Shown: piece after piece, positions 40,901-50,593 of the stretch
Numbering within the stretch: the first letter of the stretch is position 1
Layout of the letters: each line of letters starts with the position of its first letter
Origin: Streptomyces sp. XM4193
Lineage (GTDB): Bacteria > Actinomycetota > Actinomycetes > Streptomycetales > Streptomycetaceae
NCBI RefSeq assembly: GCF_023072595.1
Contig: NZ_JALLGK010000001.1
Location: 434,001 to 498,000, forward strand
Direction of reading: 5' to 3'
DNA: 64,000 bases
Position numbers and translations under genes: made by a program
Notes under the pieces: model-generated
Databases searched by the model: none
Seen by the model: only the letters and a program-made list of their open reading frames with translations
Told to the model about the DNA's origin: nothing

Positions 40901-42332
40901 CCCGCAGCCGCCCGCCCCGGCCCGGCCGCAGCCGACCGAGCCGCAGCCTTCCGGTCAACCGCAGCCCGAGCAGTTCCAGCAGCCCGGGCAGCAGCCGCCC
41001 GTACAGCCTCAGCAGCCGCAGCCGTCCGGTCAGCATCCGCTGCCCCAGCACACGCCCCCGGGCGGTACGGGGAGGCGGCGCAAGCTCGCGGCGCCGCCGC
41101 AGCAGGACGACCGCGCGGGGACGGCACCGGCGACACCGGCCGGGGACCCCCGTCGTGCGCTCCAGCCGCCCCGCCGGCAGCCGGCGGGGCGGCAGCCCGG
41201 CGGCCAACAGCCCGTCGCGCCGCAGCAGCCCGGCGGCCAACAGCCCGGCGGCCAACAGCCCGGCGGCCAACAGCCCGGCGGCCCGCAGCAGTCGGGCCGG
41301 CAGGGGAGCCGTTACGAGTTGCCGCCGGCGCCGCAGCAGCCGCAGCCGGCGCCGCCCGCCGGACAGTTGTCGCAGGGGCAGGCCGGTCCTCCGGGTTCCG
41401 ACGCGCAGCCGCTGCCCGCCGGGCACACCTCCCGGCAGTTGGGCAGCATGAGCGGACGGCCGGACGCGGCGCGGCAGTTCACCGTCACCGCACCGGACGC
41501 GGAGGCCGCCGAGGGGCCCGAGCCGCTGGACGGGCCGAACGGCGCCGCCGCGGTCGCCGACCCCGCGATGACGATGCCGCTGCGCCCGATCGACGTGGAC
41601 GACGAGCTGCCGCCGGAGCCGCTCGACAACCCGCGCCGGCTGCTCGTCTGGCCGGAGCCGGACGTCACCACCCAGCAGGCGCTCACCGACCGCGGGTACC
41701 GGCCCGTGCTGGTGCACTCCCGCGAGGAGGTGGACGCGCAGATCGCCGCGTACCCCGCCGCGCTCTTCGTCGACCCGCTCACCGGGCCCATCACCCGTAC
41801 CGCCCTGCAGTCGCTGCGGCAGGCGGCGGTGGCCGCCGAGGTGCCGGTGCTGGTGACCGCCGGGCTGGGGCAGGCGACCAGGGAAGCCGCGTACGGCGCG
41901 GATCCGGCCGTGCTGCTCAAGGCACTGGCCCCGCGCGACAGCGAGCAGCACCCGCCGCGGGTACTGCTGGTGGAGGGCGAACCGGTCATCGCCCAGGCGT
42001 TCGCCGCGACGCTGGAGCGGCGCGGGATGCAGGTCGCACACGCACCGTCGGACGGTCAGGCGGTCGAGGTCGCGGCTCAGATCAGGCCGAATCTGGTGGT
42101 GATGGACCTTGCGCAGATCCGTCGCCGCCGGGCCGGGGTGATCGACTGGCTGCGGGTCAACGGCCTGTTGAACCGCACGCCGTTCGTCGTCTACACCTCG
42201 GCGGGGATGGACCGCGAGCAGCTGGCCGGACTGGCGGCGGGCGAGACGGTGCTGTTCCTGGCCGAGCGCTCGACCAGCGTCGAGGTGCAGAGCCAACTCG
42301 TGGACCTGCTCGCCAAGATCGGCACCGGCTGA
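37932..42332 (+). CDS. Giant PAS/receiver signalling scaffold with degenerate kinase core
   Basis: A 1466-residue soluble protein. In order: PAS 1 (about residues 12-130, ILDALPDALLLVNANG); PAS 2 (about 156-270, ILRAAAEGVVGTDTEG); a HisKA-like helix LLSVVDEALRGPLEELR, where the phospho-acceptor His of the S-H-E-L-R motif is replaced by Glu (about residue 290); a degenerate ATPase region (VDPDRLALAIAHLVADVAGV) ending AYVLEVPLGDV; about 700 residues of Pro/Gln/Gly/Glu-rich linker; then a degenerate receiver (about 1234-1325, Asp1281 in LFVDPLTG) and a second receiver (about 1343-1465, RVLLVEGEP, Asp1392 in LVVMDL). There is no membrane segment. The start GTG has GCAAGGAGGAA 8 nt upstream. It probably integrates signals or receives phosphate rather than donating it. 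Confidence 0.85.
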   Translation: MSSRPSRGAARLAAILDALPDALLLVNANGTVVNANSIALDVFETPGTALIGRGLLDLVPAFDSKRIPGSMRRPDDRIEERQPPTRMVARRTDGSEFPVEVTSANLEDGRTTYESSFEAAYADHGGYGGNELLMLVVRDLSGTLDTEAELARQQRQTEMILRAAAEGVVGTDTEGRVVLVNPAAAQILGYRASDLGGQALHPLVHHTRADGTPQPYEETPLADTLRSSRKHRVRGQVLWSKKGERVPVDMTTAPVRDGDQLVGAVLTFTDRRATDALEARHAQLLSVVDEALRGPLEELRGELAGLAADPAGQLWPEANQILHHLSAGYARMTTLIDNVVQYQRLDSGREKLDRKQVSLDAVIAGGVESAVELIGPGRAQFAVHAPPIQAVVDPDRLALAIAHLVADVAGVDVTGNSTVAGGPQDSTIVVAAAKRGGSGRGEEATKESVVRIEVRGPHSGGNPVHLPIARGVVARHGGVLQTHEVPGGGSAYVLEVPLGDVSDEPVASPPQRPARGALPAPGPEPQGEPTQGTGSMAFGNGTTVMPRPARPARGTPEALALPAGRDRAPQSSGGLALPPGSGGPGPQAQAGEVEHQQSAGPGQLGGPVAAQQGAQAEFGDGRELGSGEVPGPRTEGEPVPATPAGRRSRRTLRPVDGRGTGESAPSEPVQSEPASEPAQSEFARPGQSQPGQAPLPGGYPQPVQPQSAGFEPPAAQTAQTAQTAQAAQAEQEARAAQEAQEAAEAQDAPVAVPNAWGADAQIPQQVQPGTGRRGRRAKPAPEGGGEQQGAPAGRSPFALPPAAADRTDGSEGGQQALGYGESASGEYPAQPQRPTGRRRKPSPAAEEQPVPPEQAVLPEQAVSPEQVGSPEQPVSPEQPAAGEAEQPMRPEDMDPRAAGHTVVARSPILGGAVPPSSEQPHPKPLPMPGAPQTADPSAVSVRTLGQGRPYAAQVQAHVEARAAEQAQQPGHGPESALRPETPPGAMPDSAPQPPAPARPQPTEPQPSGQPQPEQFQQPGQQPPVQPQQPQPSGQHPLPQHTPPGGTGRRRKLAAPPQQDDRAGTAPATPAGDPRRALQPPRRQPAGRQPGGQQPVAPQQPGGQQPGGQQPGGQQPGGPQQSGRQGSRYELPPAPQQPQPAPPAGQLSQGQAGPPGSDAQPLPAGHTSRQLGSMSGRPDAARQFTVTAPDAEAAEGPEPLDGPNGAAAVADPAMTMPLRPIDVDDELPPEPLDNPRRLLVWPEPDVTTQQALTDRGYRPVLVHSREEVDAQIAAYPAALFVDPLTGPITRTALQSLRQAAVAAEVPVLVTAGLGQATREAAYGADPAVLLKALAPRDSEQHPPRVLLVEGEPVIAQAFAATLERRGMQVAHAPSDGQAVEVAAQIRPNLVVMDLAQIRRRRAGVIDWLRVNGLLNRTPFVVYTSAGMDREQLAGLAAGETVLFLAERSTSVEVQSQLVDLLAKIGTG
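41229..41284. repeat. 15-bp tandem repeat coding for GGQQP units
   Basis: Four consecutive copies of CCCGGCGGCCAACAG, with a fifth partial copy upstream, lie inside the linker of the PAS scaffold and encode a repeating Pro-Gly-Gly-Gln-Gln. The unit preserves frame, so copy number can vary without breaking the gene. Confidence 0.85.
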
Positions 42333-42750
42333 CCCCGCCGCCGCCACCACCGACGGCGGGCGTCGCGGGTGGCGCCGACAGTGGGCGTCGCGGGTGGCGC
42401 CGACGGTGGGCGCCGACGGCGCGAGCCGCGCACGACCCGCGTGTGGGGCCCGGTACGAGCCGCGTACGTGCCGGGCTCGCCCCGCGCGCCGGCGCCTGCC
42501 GGGTGAGTCCGTCGTACGCGGTGCGTGACGCGTGCGACGCGAGAGCCGCGAGCGCCGTACGGGACCGGTCACAGGTCGCCGTTGGCGCATGCCGGTGGCA
42601 CAACGGCGGCGGCACGACGCGACCCCGGCGGTGCCGCAGCGACGGCGGGTACGGCGGCAGCGGGATGGGCGGCGGCGGGTACGGCGGCGGGCAGGGCAGC
42701 GGCGGGCACGTCGGCGACGGGACGGGCGGACGGCGGGCAGGGCGTGAACG
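42333..42750. other. Intergenic region with GC-rich direct repeats
   Basis: No gene is supported. At about 42355-42420 GCGGGTGGCGCCGAC(A/G)GTGGGC recurs, and at about 42650-42730 a GGCGGCGGGTACGGC-like run is seen. This is the convergent space between the scaffold gene and the acyl-CoA ligase gene. Confidence 0.45.
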
Positions 42751-42793
42751 CGCCCGCCCCGGACACCGATCGGCTCGGCGTCCGGGGCGGGCG
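42751..42793 (-). terminator. Hairpin terminator of the acyl-CoA ligase gene
   Basis: The 14-bp stem (CGCCCGCCCCGGAC at 42751-42764, GTCCGGGGCGGGCG at 42780-42793) is perfectly paired around a 15-nt loop. It lies about 20 bp downstream of the ligase stop on the minus strand, and may also stop transcription arriving from the scaffold gene. Confidence 0.8.
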
Positions 42794-42814
42794 GCAGCGG
42801 CAGCGTCGCGGCGG

Positions 42815-44467
<1,653 letters not shown>

Positions 44468-44747
44468 GTGGGGCCTCCCGGGCGTCCTGTCGAGTCGCGC
44501 GCACTCACCGGCGCAGCGCCCGTCACGAGCGGCCCGGCGACTCGCCGCGATGCCCGCACGACACGCTGCCCGTGGCGGGCAGCCTGCCACCGACCAGGCG
44601 GTATGTCACGTGGTCGGGCACAACCGGAGGCCCGGCGCGCACCCTCGGCGGCCCGGTGCCGGGCGTCGCGCAGCCCCGCCGGGCGGTCGCACCGCAGTGG
44701 CTGTGGTGGCTGCCGTGGCTTGCGGGTGGCGCGGGGGAAGCCGGGGT

Positions 44748-45317
44748 TCAGGCGGCTTCGACGGTCTCGGGGGCCGTGGTGGAGGTGGCGGCGTCCAACT
44801 GGGCGTCGTTGCGGAGCTTGGCCAGCGCCCGCGAGACGGCGCTCTTGACCGTGCCGATCGAGACGCCCAGCACCTCGGCGGTCTGCGCCTCGCTCAGGTC
44901 CTCGTAGTACCGCAGCACCACCATCGCCCGCTGCCGGGCGGGCAGCTTCAGCACCGCGCGCCACAGGGCGTCGCGCACGGCCTGCTGCTCGGCGGGGTCG
45001 GGGCCGGGCAGCGGCTCGGGCTCGGGAAGCTCGTCGCACACGTACTCCTCGACGCGGCGCTTGCGCCACTGCGAGGTACGGGTGTTGAGCAGGGCGCGGC
45101 GGACGTAGCCGTCCAGGGCGCGGTGGTCCTCGATGCGCTCCCAGGCGAGGTAGGTCTTGGTCAGCGCCGTCTGGAGAAGGTCCTCGGCATCGCTCGGATT
45201 GGAGGTGAGCGAACGCGCGGTACGCAGCAGCACCGGTCCGCGCGCCTGCACATACGTGGTGAACGTCAGCGGCGTCACGAGGGGCGTCACGGTGGCGGAA
45301 GTCCCAGGCGTGGTCAT
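44748..45317 (-). CDS. SigE-family ECF RNA polymerase sigma factor
   Basis: A 189-residue sigma factor of the actinobacterial SigE family (TIGR02983 type). Region 2 is the stretch FTTYVQARGPVLLRTARSLT and AEDLLQTALTKTYLAWERI, which includes the D-A-E-D-L-L-Q motif that contacts core polymerase. Region 4 is VLKLPARQRAMVVLRYYEDL, then AEVLGVSIGTVKSAVSRALAKLR, the HTH that reads the -35 element. No anti-sigma gene is adjacent. The C-terminal tail (DAATSTTAPETVEAA) is short. It is transcribed towards the acyl-CoA ligase gene with a 280-bp gap and probably forms its own unit. The stimulus is unknown. Confidence 0.92.
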   Translation of the reverse strand: MTTPGTSATVTPLVTPLTFTTYVQARGPVLLRTARSLTSNPSDAEDLLQTALTKTYLAWERIEDHRALDGYVRRALLNTRTSQWRKRRVEEYVCDELPEPEPLPGPDPAEQQAVRDALWRAVLKLPARQRAMVVLRYYEDLSEAQTAEVLGVSIGTVKSAVSRALAKLRNDAQLDAATSTTAPETVEAA

Positions 45318-45757
45318 GCACTCAACCTAGGAGCGGGGCCCCCACCAGGGGATCGCCCGGAAGTCCCGAACGGTCTCCGCCTCAGGTTGTACGACGTGTA
45401 CCCCTCCCACCTCCCTCAGGGGGATAAGCACCAATACCGAAGTCAGGGCTCGTCAGGGGCGTATCAGGGTTGCCGGTCGGCCGGGCCGCCGGGGCGGCCC
45501 GCGCGCCTTGGTGCTGCCGTGGCGGGTGGGGCGCACGGGAACTGCGGACGCTGTACGCGCCGGACTCCGGCGATCGGCGTTGCGGGGCCGTCGCGGCCGA
45601 GTTGCGGCCGACCGGGCGCCGTCGGGGAGCGTACCGGACGACGGCTGCCGACTGCGACCGGACGGACGCGGCGGGTGACGCGCGGGCCCGCCCCGGGCGG
45701 GGCGGGCGGGAGTGCGGCGGGTCGGGAACGCGGCTGTGCCCCGGGCCGGGAACGCGA
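45318..45757. other. Intergenic region between sigma factor and small secreted-protein genes
   Basis: No gene is supported. The first ~130 bp (about 45385-45470, with ACCTCCCTCAGGGGGAT and AAGCACCAATACCG) is AT-richer and probably holds the sigma gene promoter. The remainder is GC-rich filler. Confidence 0.4.
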
Positions 45758-45794
45758 CCGGGTGGCCGCGTCCTGCTGGACGCGGCCACCCGGT
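45757..45794 (-). terminator. Very strong 17-bp hairpin terminator
   Basis: A perfectly paired stem (arms 45757-45773 and 45778-45794; the inner part is GGTGGCCGCGTCC/GGACGCGGCCACC) closes a TGCT tetraloop. It lies about 50 bp downstream of the stop of the small secreted-protein gene. A second hairpin, GGCGTCCGCC/GGCGGACGCC, follows at about 45808-45835 closer to that gene. Confidence 0.85.
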
Positions 45795-45842
45795 GTGACC
45801 CTTCCCCGGCGTCCGCCGCCCCGGGGGCGGACGCCGCTCGAC

Positions 45843-46160
45843 TCACCAGAGCGGACTGAACACGATGGTGGTGTTGTCCTGGTCGATGACCGTGACGCCC
45901 GGGCCGCTCACATTGGCGCTGTTGGCCTGGTTATTGGCGGCGTTGACGGCACCGGGAGCGGTGGCGAGCTGCTGGTTGGTGATGGCGTTGCCCGCGCTGT
46001 CGTCACCGAGTCCGCTGCCGGAGGTGCTGACGACGGTGGCCTGGGAGTCGTCCGCCGCGATGGCGCCGTTGTCGGCGTGCGCCACTCCTGTGAACATCGC
46101 CGCGGCCAGCGGCACTGCGGCCACCGCGGCGATCACACGGGCGGTACGGGTACGTGCCAT
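45843..46160 (-). CDS. Small secreted protein
   Basis: 105 residues. The signal peptide is MARTRTARVIAAVAAVPLAA then AMFTGVAHA-DNG. The mature ~75 residues are rich in Asn, Ala, Ser and Thr with no Cys and no Met. It contains AGNAITNQQLATAPGAVNAANNQANSANV-like Asn/Ala repeats and ends TVIDQDNTTIVFSPLW, a hydrophobic aromatic tail. It is neither a chaplin (no GCGN core) nor a rodlin. The composition recalls small streptomycete surface proteins, but the family is not recognised. The ATG has GAGGA 6-7 nt upstream. Two hairpins follow the gene. Confidence 0.75.
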   Translation of the reverse strand: MARTRTARVIAAVAAVPLAAAMFTGVAHADNGAIAADDSQATVVSTSGSGLGDDSAGNAITNQQLATAPGAVNAANNQANSANVSGPGVTVIDQDNTTIVFSPLW

Positions 46161-46424
46161 AGGGGTCCTCCAGAACAACTCGGCTGATCCGCGGGGAGGT
46201 TGGCCGTTCGGCCCGCCTCCCCGGCGGGTGGTGCGACGTCGCGCCACCAAGCTGCCCGCCGCCCGCACCGGCAATCGCCGTGTTGTCCTGATTCGCTCTC
46301 AGGTATGACGATCCGTCGCCAAACCTGCGCGTACGTTCCCACCCGCCGGTGCGGGGGCGGGCAGTGGCGGGTGGTGCAGGGCGCTGCCGCGCGGTGGCCG
46401 AACTCCCGCCGGGTGCGGGCGGGT

Positions 46425-47603
46425 TCAGTGCGGGGCCGCGGGTGCGGGCTCGGCGGTGAGCAGCGGACGGAAGGCGAGTGCGGTGAGGGACGCGAGCGCC
46501 ACCAGCGCGGCGCTCAGCCACATCGGTCCCGGGCCCCCGGCCTCCGTGCGGAGCGTCGCGGCGGCGAGGAGAGGGCCCGCGGCGGCGCCCGCGTTGAGCG
46601 CGACGGTGGCGTAGGAGCCGGCCATGGTCGGCGCGTCCGCGGCCTCGTGGAGGACCCGGGCGATCAACGTACTGCCGAGCGCGAAGGAGAGCGCGCCGAG
46701 CGCGAGGACCAGGACGCAGAGGGCGGCGGGACGGTCGGCGAGCACCGCCAGGGCCGACCAGCCGACCACCAGCAGCGGACCGGCGACGGCGAAGAGCTGC
46801 CACGGGCGTCGGTCGGAGTACCGCCCGGCGACGTTGACGCCGAGAAAGGAGCCGGCGCCGAAGAGCACCAGAACGACCGGGACCCACGGTTCGCCCAGGT
46901 CCGCGGTGTCGGTCACGACGGGGGCGAGGAAGGTGAAGCTGCCGAACGTCGCCGCGTTCACCACCGCGCCGAGCAGCATCACCAGTACGGGCCGGCCCCG
47001 GCGCAGCACCGCCAGCTCCGCGCCCAACTCGGGCCGGTGGCCGCCGCGTTCACGTGCGTTCGAGGCCGGGACGCCCCGCAGGATGCCGAGCGCCGCGGGG
47101 AGGCAGAGCAGCGCGACCGCCCAGAACGGCGCCCGCCAGTCGATCCAGGCGCCCAGTGCCGCTCCGCCGGGCACGCCGGCGACGGTCGCCGCGGTCGTAC
47201 CGGAGAGCAGCACGGCGAGCGCCCGGCCCTTGCGGTCGGGGGCGACCAGGCCCGTGGCGGTGGTGAGCGCGACCGCGAGGAACCCGGCGTTCGCCAGCGC
47301 GGCGATCACCCGGGTGGCGAGCAGTACGGCGAAGTCGGAGGTGAGCGCGCCCACGACGTGCACGACGGCGAAGAGGAGGGTGAAGCCGAACAGGCAGGCT
47401 CGGCGCGGCCAGTTGCGGGCGAGTGCGGCGACCAGCGGTGCGCCGAGAAGCATGCCGACCGCGAAGGCCGAGGTGAGTGCGCCGGCGCTGCCGACGGTGG
47501 TGCCGAGATCGGCGGCGATGTCCGGCAGCAGGCCGGCGAGCATGAACTCCGAGGTGCCCATGGCGAAGACGGCCACGGCGAGGAGATGGAGCGGAAGCGG
47601 CAT
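46425..47603 (-). CDS. Cmx/CmlR-family chloramphenicol-type MFS exporter
   Basis: A 392-residue twelve-helix transporter. The N-terminal motif PLPLHLLAVAVFAMGTSEFM and GLLPDIAADLG is nearly invariant in Cmx/CmrA/CmlR exporters, as is SAFAVGMLLGAPLVAALARNWPRR, the loop 2-3 MFS motif. ATGLVAPDRKGRALAV and PGGAALGAWIDWRAPFW (the antiporter motif C region) are also typical. It probably expels chloramphenicol or related compounds in exchange for protons. The ATG at 47603 has GGAG about 8 nt upstream and starts exactly at the conserved N-terminus. A streptomycete gene of this kind can be amplifiable and need not be clinically relevant. Confidence 0.9.
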   Translation of the reverse strand: MPLPLHLLAVAVFAMGTSEFMLAGLLPDIAADLGTTVGSAGALTSAFAVGMLLGAPLVAALARNWPRRACLFGFTLLFAVVHVVGALTSDFAVLLATRVIAALANAGFLAVALTTATGLVAPDRKGRALAVLLSGTTAATVAGVPGGAALGAWIDWRAPFWAVALLCLPAALGILRGVPASNARERGGHRPELGAELAVLRRGRPVLVMLLGAVVNAATFGSFTFLAPVVTDTADLGEPWVPVVLVLFGAGSFLGVNVAGRYSDRRPWQLFAVAGPLLVVGWSALAVLADRPAALCVLVLALGALSFALGSTLIARVLHEAADAPTMAGSYATVALNAGAAAGPLLAAATLRTEAGGPGPMWLSAALVALASLTALAFRPLLTAEPAPAAPH

Positions 47604-48161
47604 CGAGTGCTCCGAGGTGTACGAGACACGGGAAGACGGGAGAGAGGGGGGTCTTCTCGTCACCGCTGTCAGTCCGTGCACACGAGCGGGCCGACTCGCC
47701 GCGCAGTGCGGCGAGGGCAGCCTCGCGGAGCGGGCCCGACGGCCGGCGCGCCTTCTGCGGCGCGGACGTCCGTGGCGACGCGCGGACGTCCGCGGCGACG
47801 CGCGGACGCGGGTACGGTCCGTGCGGTCGCCGACGCCTGCCGGTCGCCGCGTCCCCGGCTCAACGGCCGTGCGGGGCCCGGGCGTTGAGCCGAGGGGCCG
47901 GTGGCTCGGGCCGGTCGCCGGGGCCGGTGGCCGGGACCGGTGGCTCGGGGCTCAGGGGTGCTGGGGGCTGACGGCGTGACCGAAAGCCCCCGCTCTGTCC
48001 GACTCGGGGCTCGACATGTGCCGCACGCTACCCGAGCCCCCGTACGCCCGGCAGCCCGTTTTCTCCGCTCGGTCGGGAGGGCCGGCGGCCGGGAGGTCCG
48101 GTGGACGCGCGGTCGGGAGGGCGCGCGGCGGGTCGGTGGGCGGCCGGGCGGGTGTGCGACC
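47604..48161. other. Intergenic region with GC-rich repeats
   Basis: No gene is supported. Direct repeats occur at about 47757-47812 (units of CGCGGACGTCCG(C/T)GGCGACG) and about 47893-47955 (GGTGGCTCGGGCCGGT-like). The stretch lies upstream of the MFS gene and downstream of the membrane-protein gene, both minus strand. Confidence 0.45.
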
Positions 48162-48187
48162 GGCGGGCACGGCGAACGTGCCCGCCG
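48161..48187 (-). terminator. Hairpin terminator of the PQG-rich membrane-protein gene
   Basis: A perfect 11-bp stem (CGGCGGGCACG / CGTGCCCGCCG) with loop GCGAA lies 8 bp downstream of the stop at 48195 on the minus strand. Confidence 0.8.
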
Positions 48188-48194
48188 CGGCGGG

Positions 48195-49223
48195 TCACTT
48201 CTTGACCCGGATCTCCTGGCGCACCTTCACCGTGGTGTCGGCGAACTCCGCCACCGAGGGTGCCTCCGAGCCGCTCTTGTCCTCCCACACGACCAGTACG
48301 AGCGTCCCGGCGTCGCCCCAGACGCAGTAGGTCGCCGTGCTGTCGGAGTCGCCGCCGCGACCGCACTTCATGGCGTCGCCGTCGAAGCCGTCCGGGGACT
48401 GCTCTTTGGCGGCGCCGTACTGGGACAGGGACGAGGCAAGGGTGTCCACGCTGCCCTCGACGTCCTTGATCCGGCCCTCGACGCCGACGAACGCGAGCTC
48501 GATCTCGTCCGAGTCCTCGTAGGTCGCGGCGACGGTCTTACCGTCGTCGGCGAGCTGCGGGTTGGCCGGACCGCCGTCCTGCCGCGGGGTGTCGGAGTGC
48601 TTGTACCGGCCGTCCAGCAGCGAACCCGGCTTGGTCAGGCCGTACGAGAGCGGGTCGCCGCCCTGGTCGGCGCCGCCCTTGTCGTCGGAGTCGCCGCCCC
48701 GGTCGTTGTCTGCGCTGCTGCCGCCCTTGGCGGTGTCGCCGTCCTTGCCGTCACCGTCGTCGCCGCTGACGACGAAGAAGACACCGCCGACGACGAGTGC
48801 GAGCGCCAGCACCGCGGCGGCGACGATGCCGATCGTTCTGCCCTTGCCCCCGCCGCCCGGCGGTGGCGGCGGCACCTGCCCGGGCTGCCCGTACGCGCCG
48901 TACGGTCCCGGCTGGCCGGGCTGGCCGGGCTGGCCGGGTTGGCCGGGTTGGCCGGGTTGGCCGGGTTGGCCGTACTGTCCGCCGGCGCCGCCGGGCTGGC
49001 TGGCGTACGGCGAGGGAGGCTGCGCGCCGTACGGAGCGCCCTGCGGCGGACCGCCGAACTGCCCCTGCGCGGGCGGCGGTTGCTGCCCGTACCCCGGCTG
49101 ACCCGGCTGGCCGCCGTACCCCGACTGACCCGGCTGGCCGGGGGGTGGGCCCTGCGGTGGGCCCTGGGGCGGGCCGCCGTGAGGCCCGTTGGGGCCGTTG
49201 GGCGGCGGTTGCTGGAAACTCAT
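48195..49223 (-). CDS. Single-pass membrane protein with Pro/Gln/Gly-rich cytoplasmic arm
   Basis: A 342-residue protein. Residues 1-125 are Pro/Gln/Gly/Tyr-rich, with a run of seven or eight GQP repeats (DNA unit 9 bp, about 48911-48970). A Lys-Gly-Arg stop precedes one membrane helix at about 131-153 (GIVAAAVLALALVVGGVFFV). A Ser/Asp/Gly spacer leads to a folded outer domain of about 150 residues. That domain includes VAATYEDSDEIELAFVGVEG and ATYCVWGDAGTLVLVVWEDKS, with two Cys (MKCGRGG, TYCVWG). The topology is common in streptomycetes; the outer domain function is unknown. No upstream operon partner is present. Confidence 0.78.
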   Translation of the reverse strand: MSFQQPPPNGPNGPHGGPPQGPPQGPPPGQPGQSGYGGQPGQPGYGQQPPPAQGQFGGPPQGAPYGAQPPSPYASQPGGAGGQYGQPGQPGQPGQPGQPGQPGQPGPYGAYGQPGQVPPPPPGGGGKGRTIGIVAAAVLALALVVGGVFFVVSGDDGDGKDGDTAKGGSSADNDRGGDSDDKGGADQGGDPLSYGLTKPGSLLDGRYKHSDTPRQDGGPANPQLADDGKTVAATYEDSDEIELAFVGVEGRIKDVEGSVDTLASSLSQYGAAKEQSPDGFDGDAMKCGRGGDSDSTATYCVWGDAGTLVLVVWEDKSGSEAPSVAEFADTTVKVRQEIRVKK

Positions 49224-50593
49224 AAACGCACCGACTCAATCAACTTGTCGTCATCCAAGCGGCCAACCATCGTTGCATGCGCCCCGAATCGGGGAAGGGC
49301 CGCTTCCACTTCCCTCTCGGCGTCCGCGCGTTCACCGGCGCCAGCGCGTTCACCGGCGCCCGGAGTGTTCACCGCGCGACCGGTCGTCGACCGGCAGCTC
49401 CGCCTTCCGGCAGCTCCGCCTTCCGTCGGCGTCGTCGCGGGGCGGTGCCTTCGGCCGCGCGCCGTCAACACCGCCACCCGCGCGATTCGTTCGGCGGCAC
49501 GTGCGAACCCCGGGCTGCGGAGGGGCGGACGGGCCTGGTCGGTCACGGGCTCCCGCGCCGGGCACGCGGGGGTCGCGGGCGCCGGGTCGGGCGCTGCTGC
49601 CCCGGTCTGCCCGGAGGGGCGGGACGTTCGGCGTCCGGGCCGCACGGGGCGGAGGGCGCGGGATGACCGGAATGTGACCCACGATCAAACAGTGATATTC
49701 AGCCAAGTTGCATGGACAAGTTCGACTCGGCGGGGGGACGTCCGGGGCGTTCGCGCCCCCTGCGACGCAGGGTGACGAAGAGGCGCTGGGCAGGGCCGTC
49801 CGCCCCTGCCCCGACGGGAGTTGAACGGTCCGCGTAAGGACGGTACAGGGCGTCTTCACGTCCGTACGCGGACCGGGCTCTGTGCGGGGCGCACCGCGGG
49901 GCAGGCCGAGTCGCCCCCCGCCCCGTACGACTCGGCGCGCCCCTCGGAGCGGGCGCCGCAGGGGGCGCCCGGCGACGGCCGCGGGCCGGTGGCCGCTCCG
50001 CGACTGCCCCGCCGGGCAGTCGGTTGACCTGCGGTGACGGTACGCAGGCCGGGTCGCGGCGGCACTCCGACTCGTGGTCGTCCGCGTGGGCCCCTGCAAA
50101 GTCCGGGAGGCACAGCCACCTCCCGGACCCTGTCCACTGCCCGCGGGGATGTGGGGCAGTGGCATTTCCCCCAGCCCGCCGTGCCACGCGACGGGCTGAC
50201 CCACGCACAACCATCGAAGCCCCTCCTGTCCAGCCGAAACAGAGCGCACGGGCAGGCGCACGGCCACACGCTGGGTGCACATCCGTCCAGCGCCGGTGCA
50301 CACGGCTGCACGCCGGTGCCGGGGGCGCACACCCCGCCGCACCCACCGGTGGCGAGCAGGCCGGAAACCGTCGCCGAGCTGCCAACTCCCTTACGGCGCA
50401 GGCGATATGAGCGTGACGCGCGGGGCCACCGCCGACACCTCCGCTCCGCACATGCGTACGGGCATGAATCCCGCCAACCGACGACCAGCCCCTTAACGGT
50501 CGGGATCCGGCGAACTACGCTGAGTTCACGAATGCCCCGAGCATTTTCCAAAGGACGCTGCGGGGCGGCCGTCGGTGTGTGTCAGGGGTGCGC
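49224..50593. other. 1.37-kb region without a recognised gene
   Basis: I read this stretch in all frames and found no product resembling a known family; long open frames are compositional. Visible structure includes duplicated CGTTCACCGGCGCC units at about 49329-49360. There is an AT-rich patch at about 49678-49715 (CACGATCAAACAGTGATATTC) that could hold a promoter. A perfect 10-bp hairpin (GTCCGGGAGG at 50101-50110, CCTCCCGGAC at 50119-50128) is also present. Another AT-rich stretch (about 50500-50560) precedes the NsdA-like gene. Confidence 0.45.
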
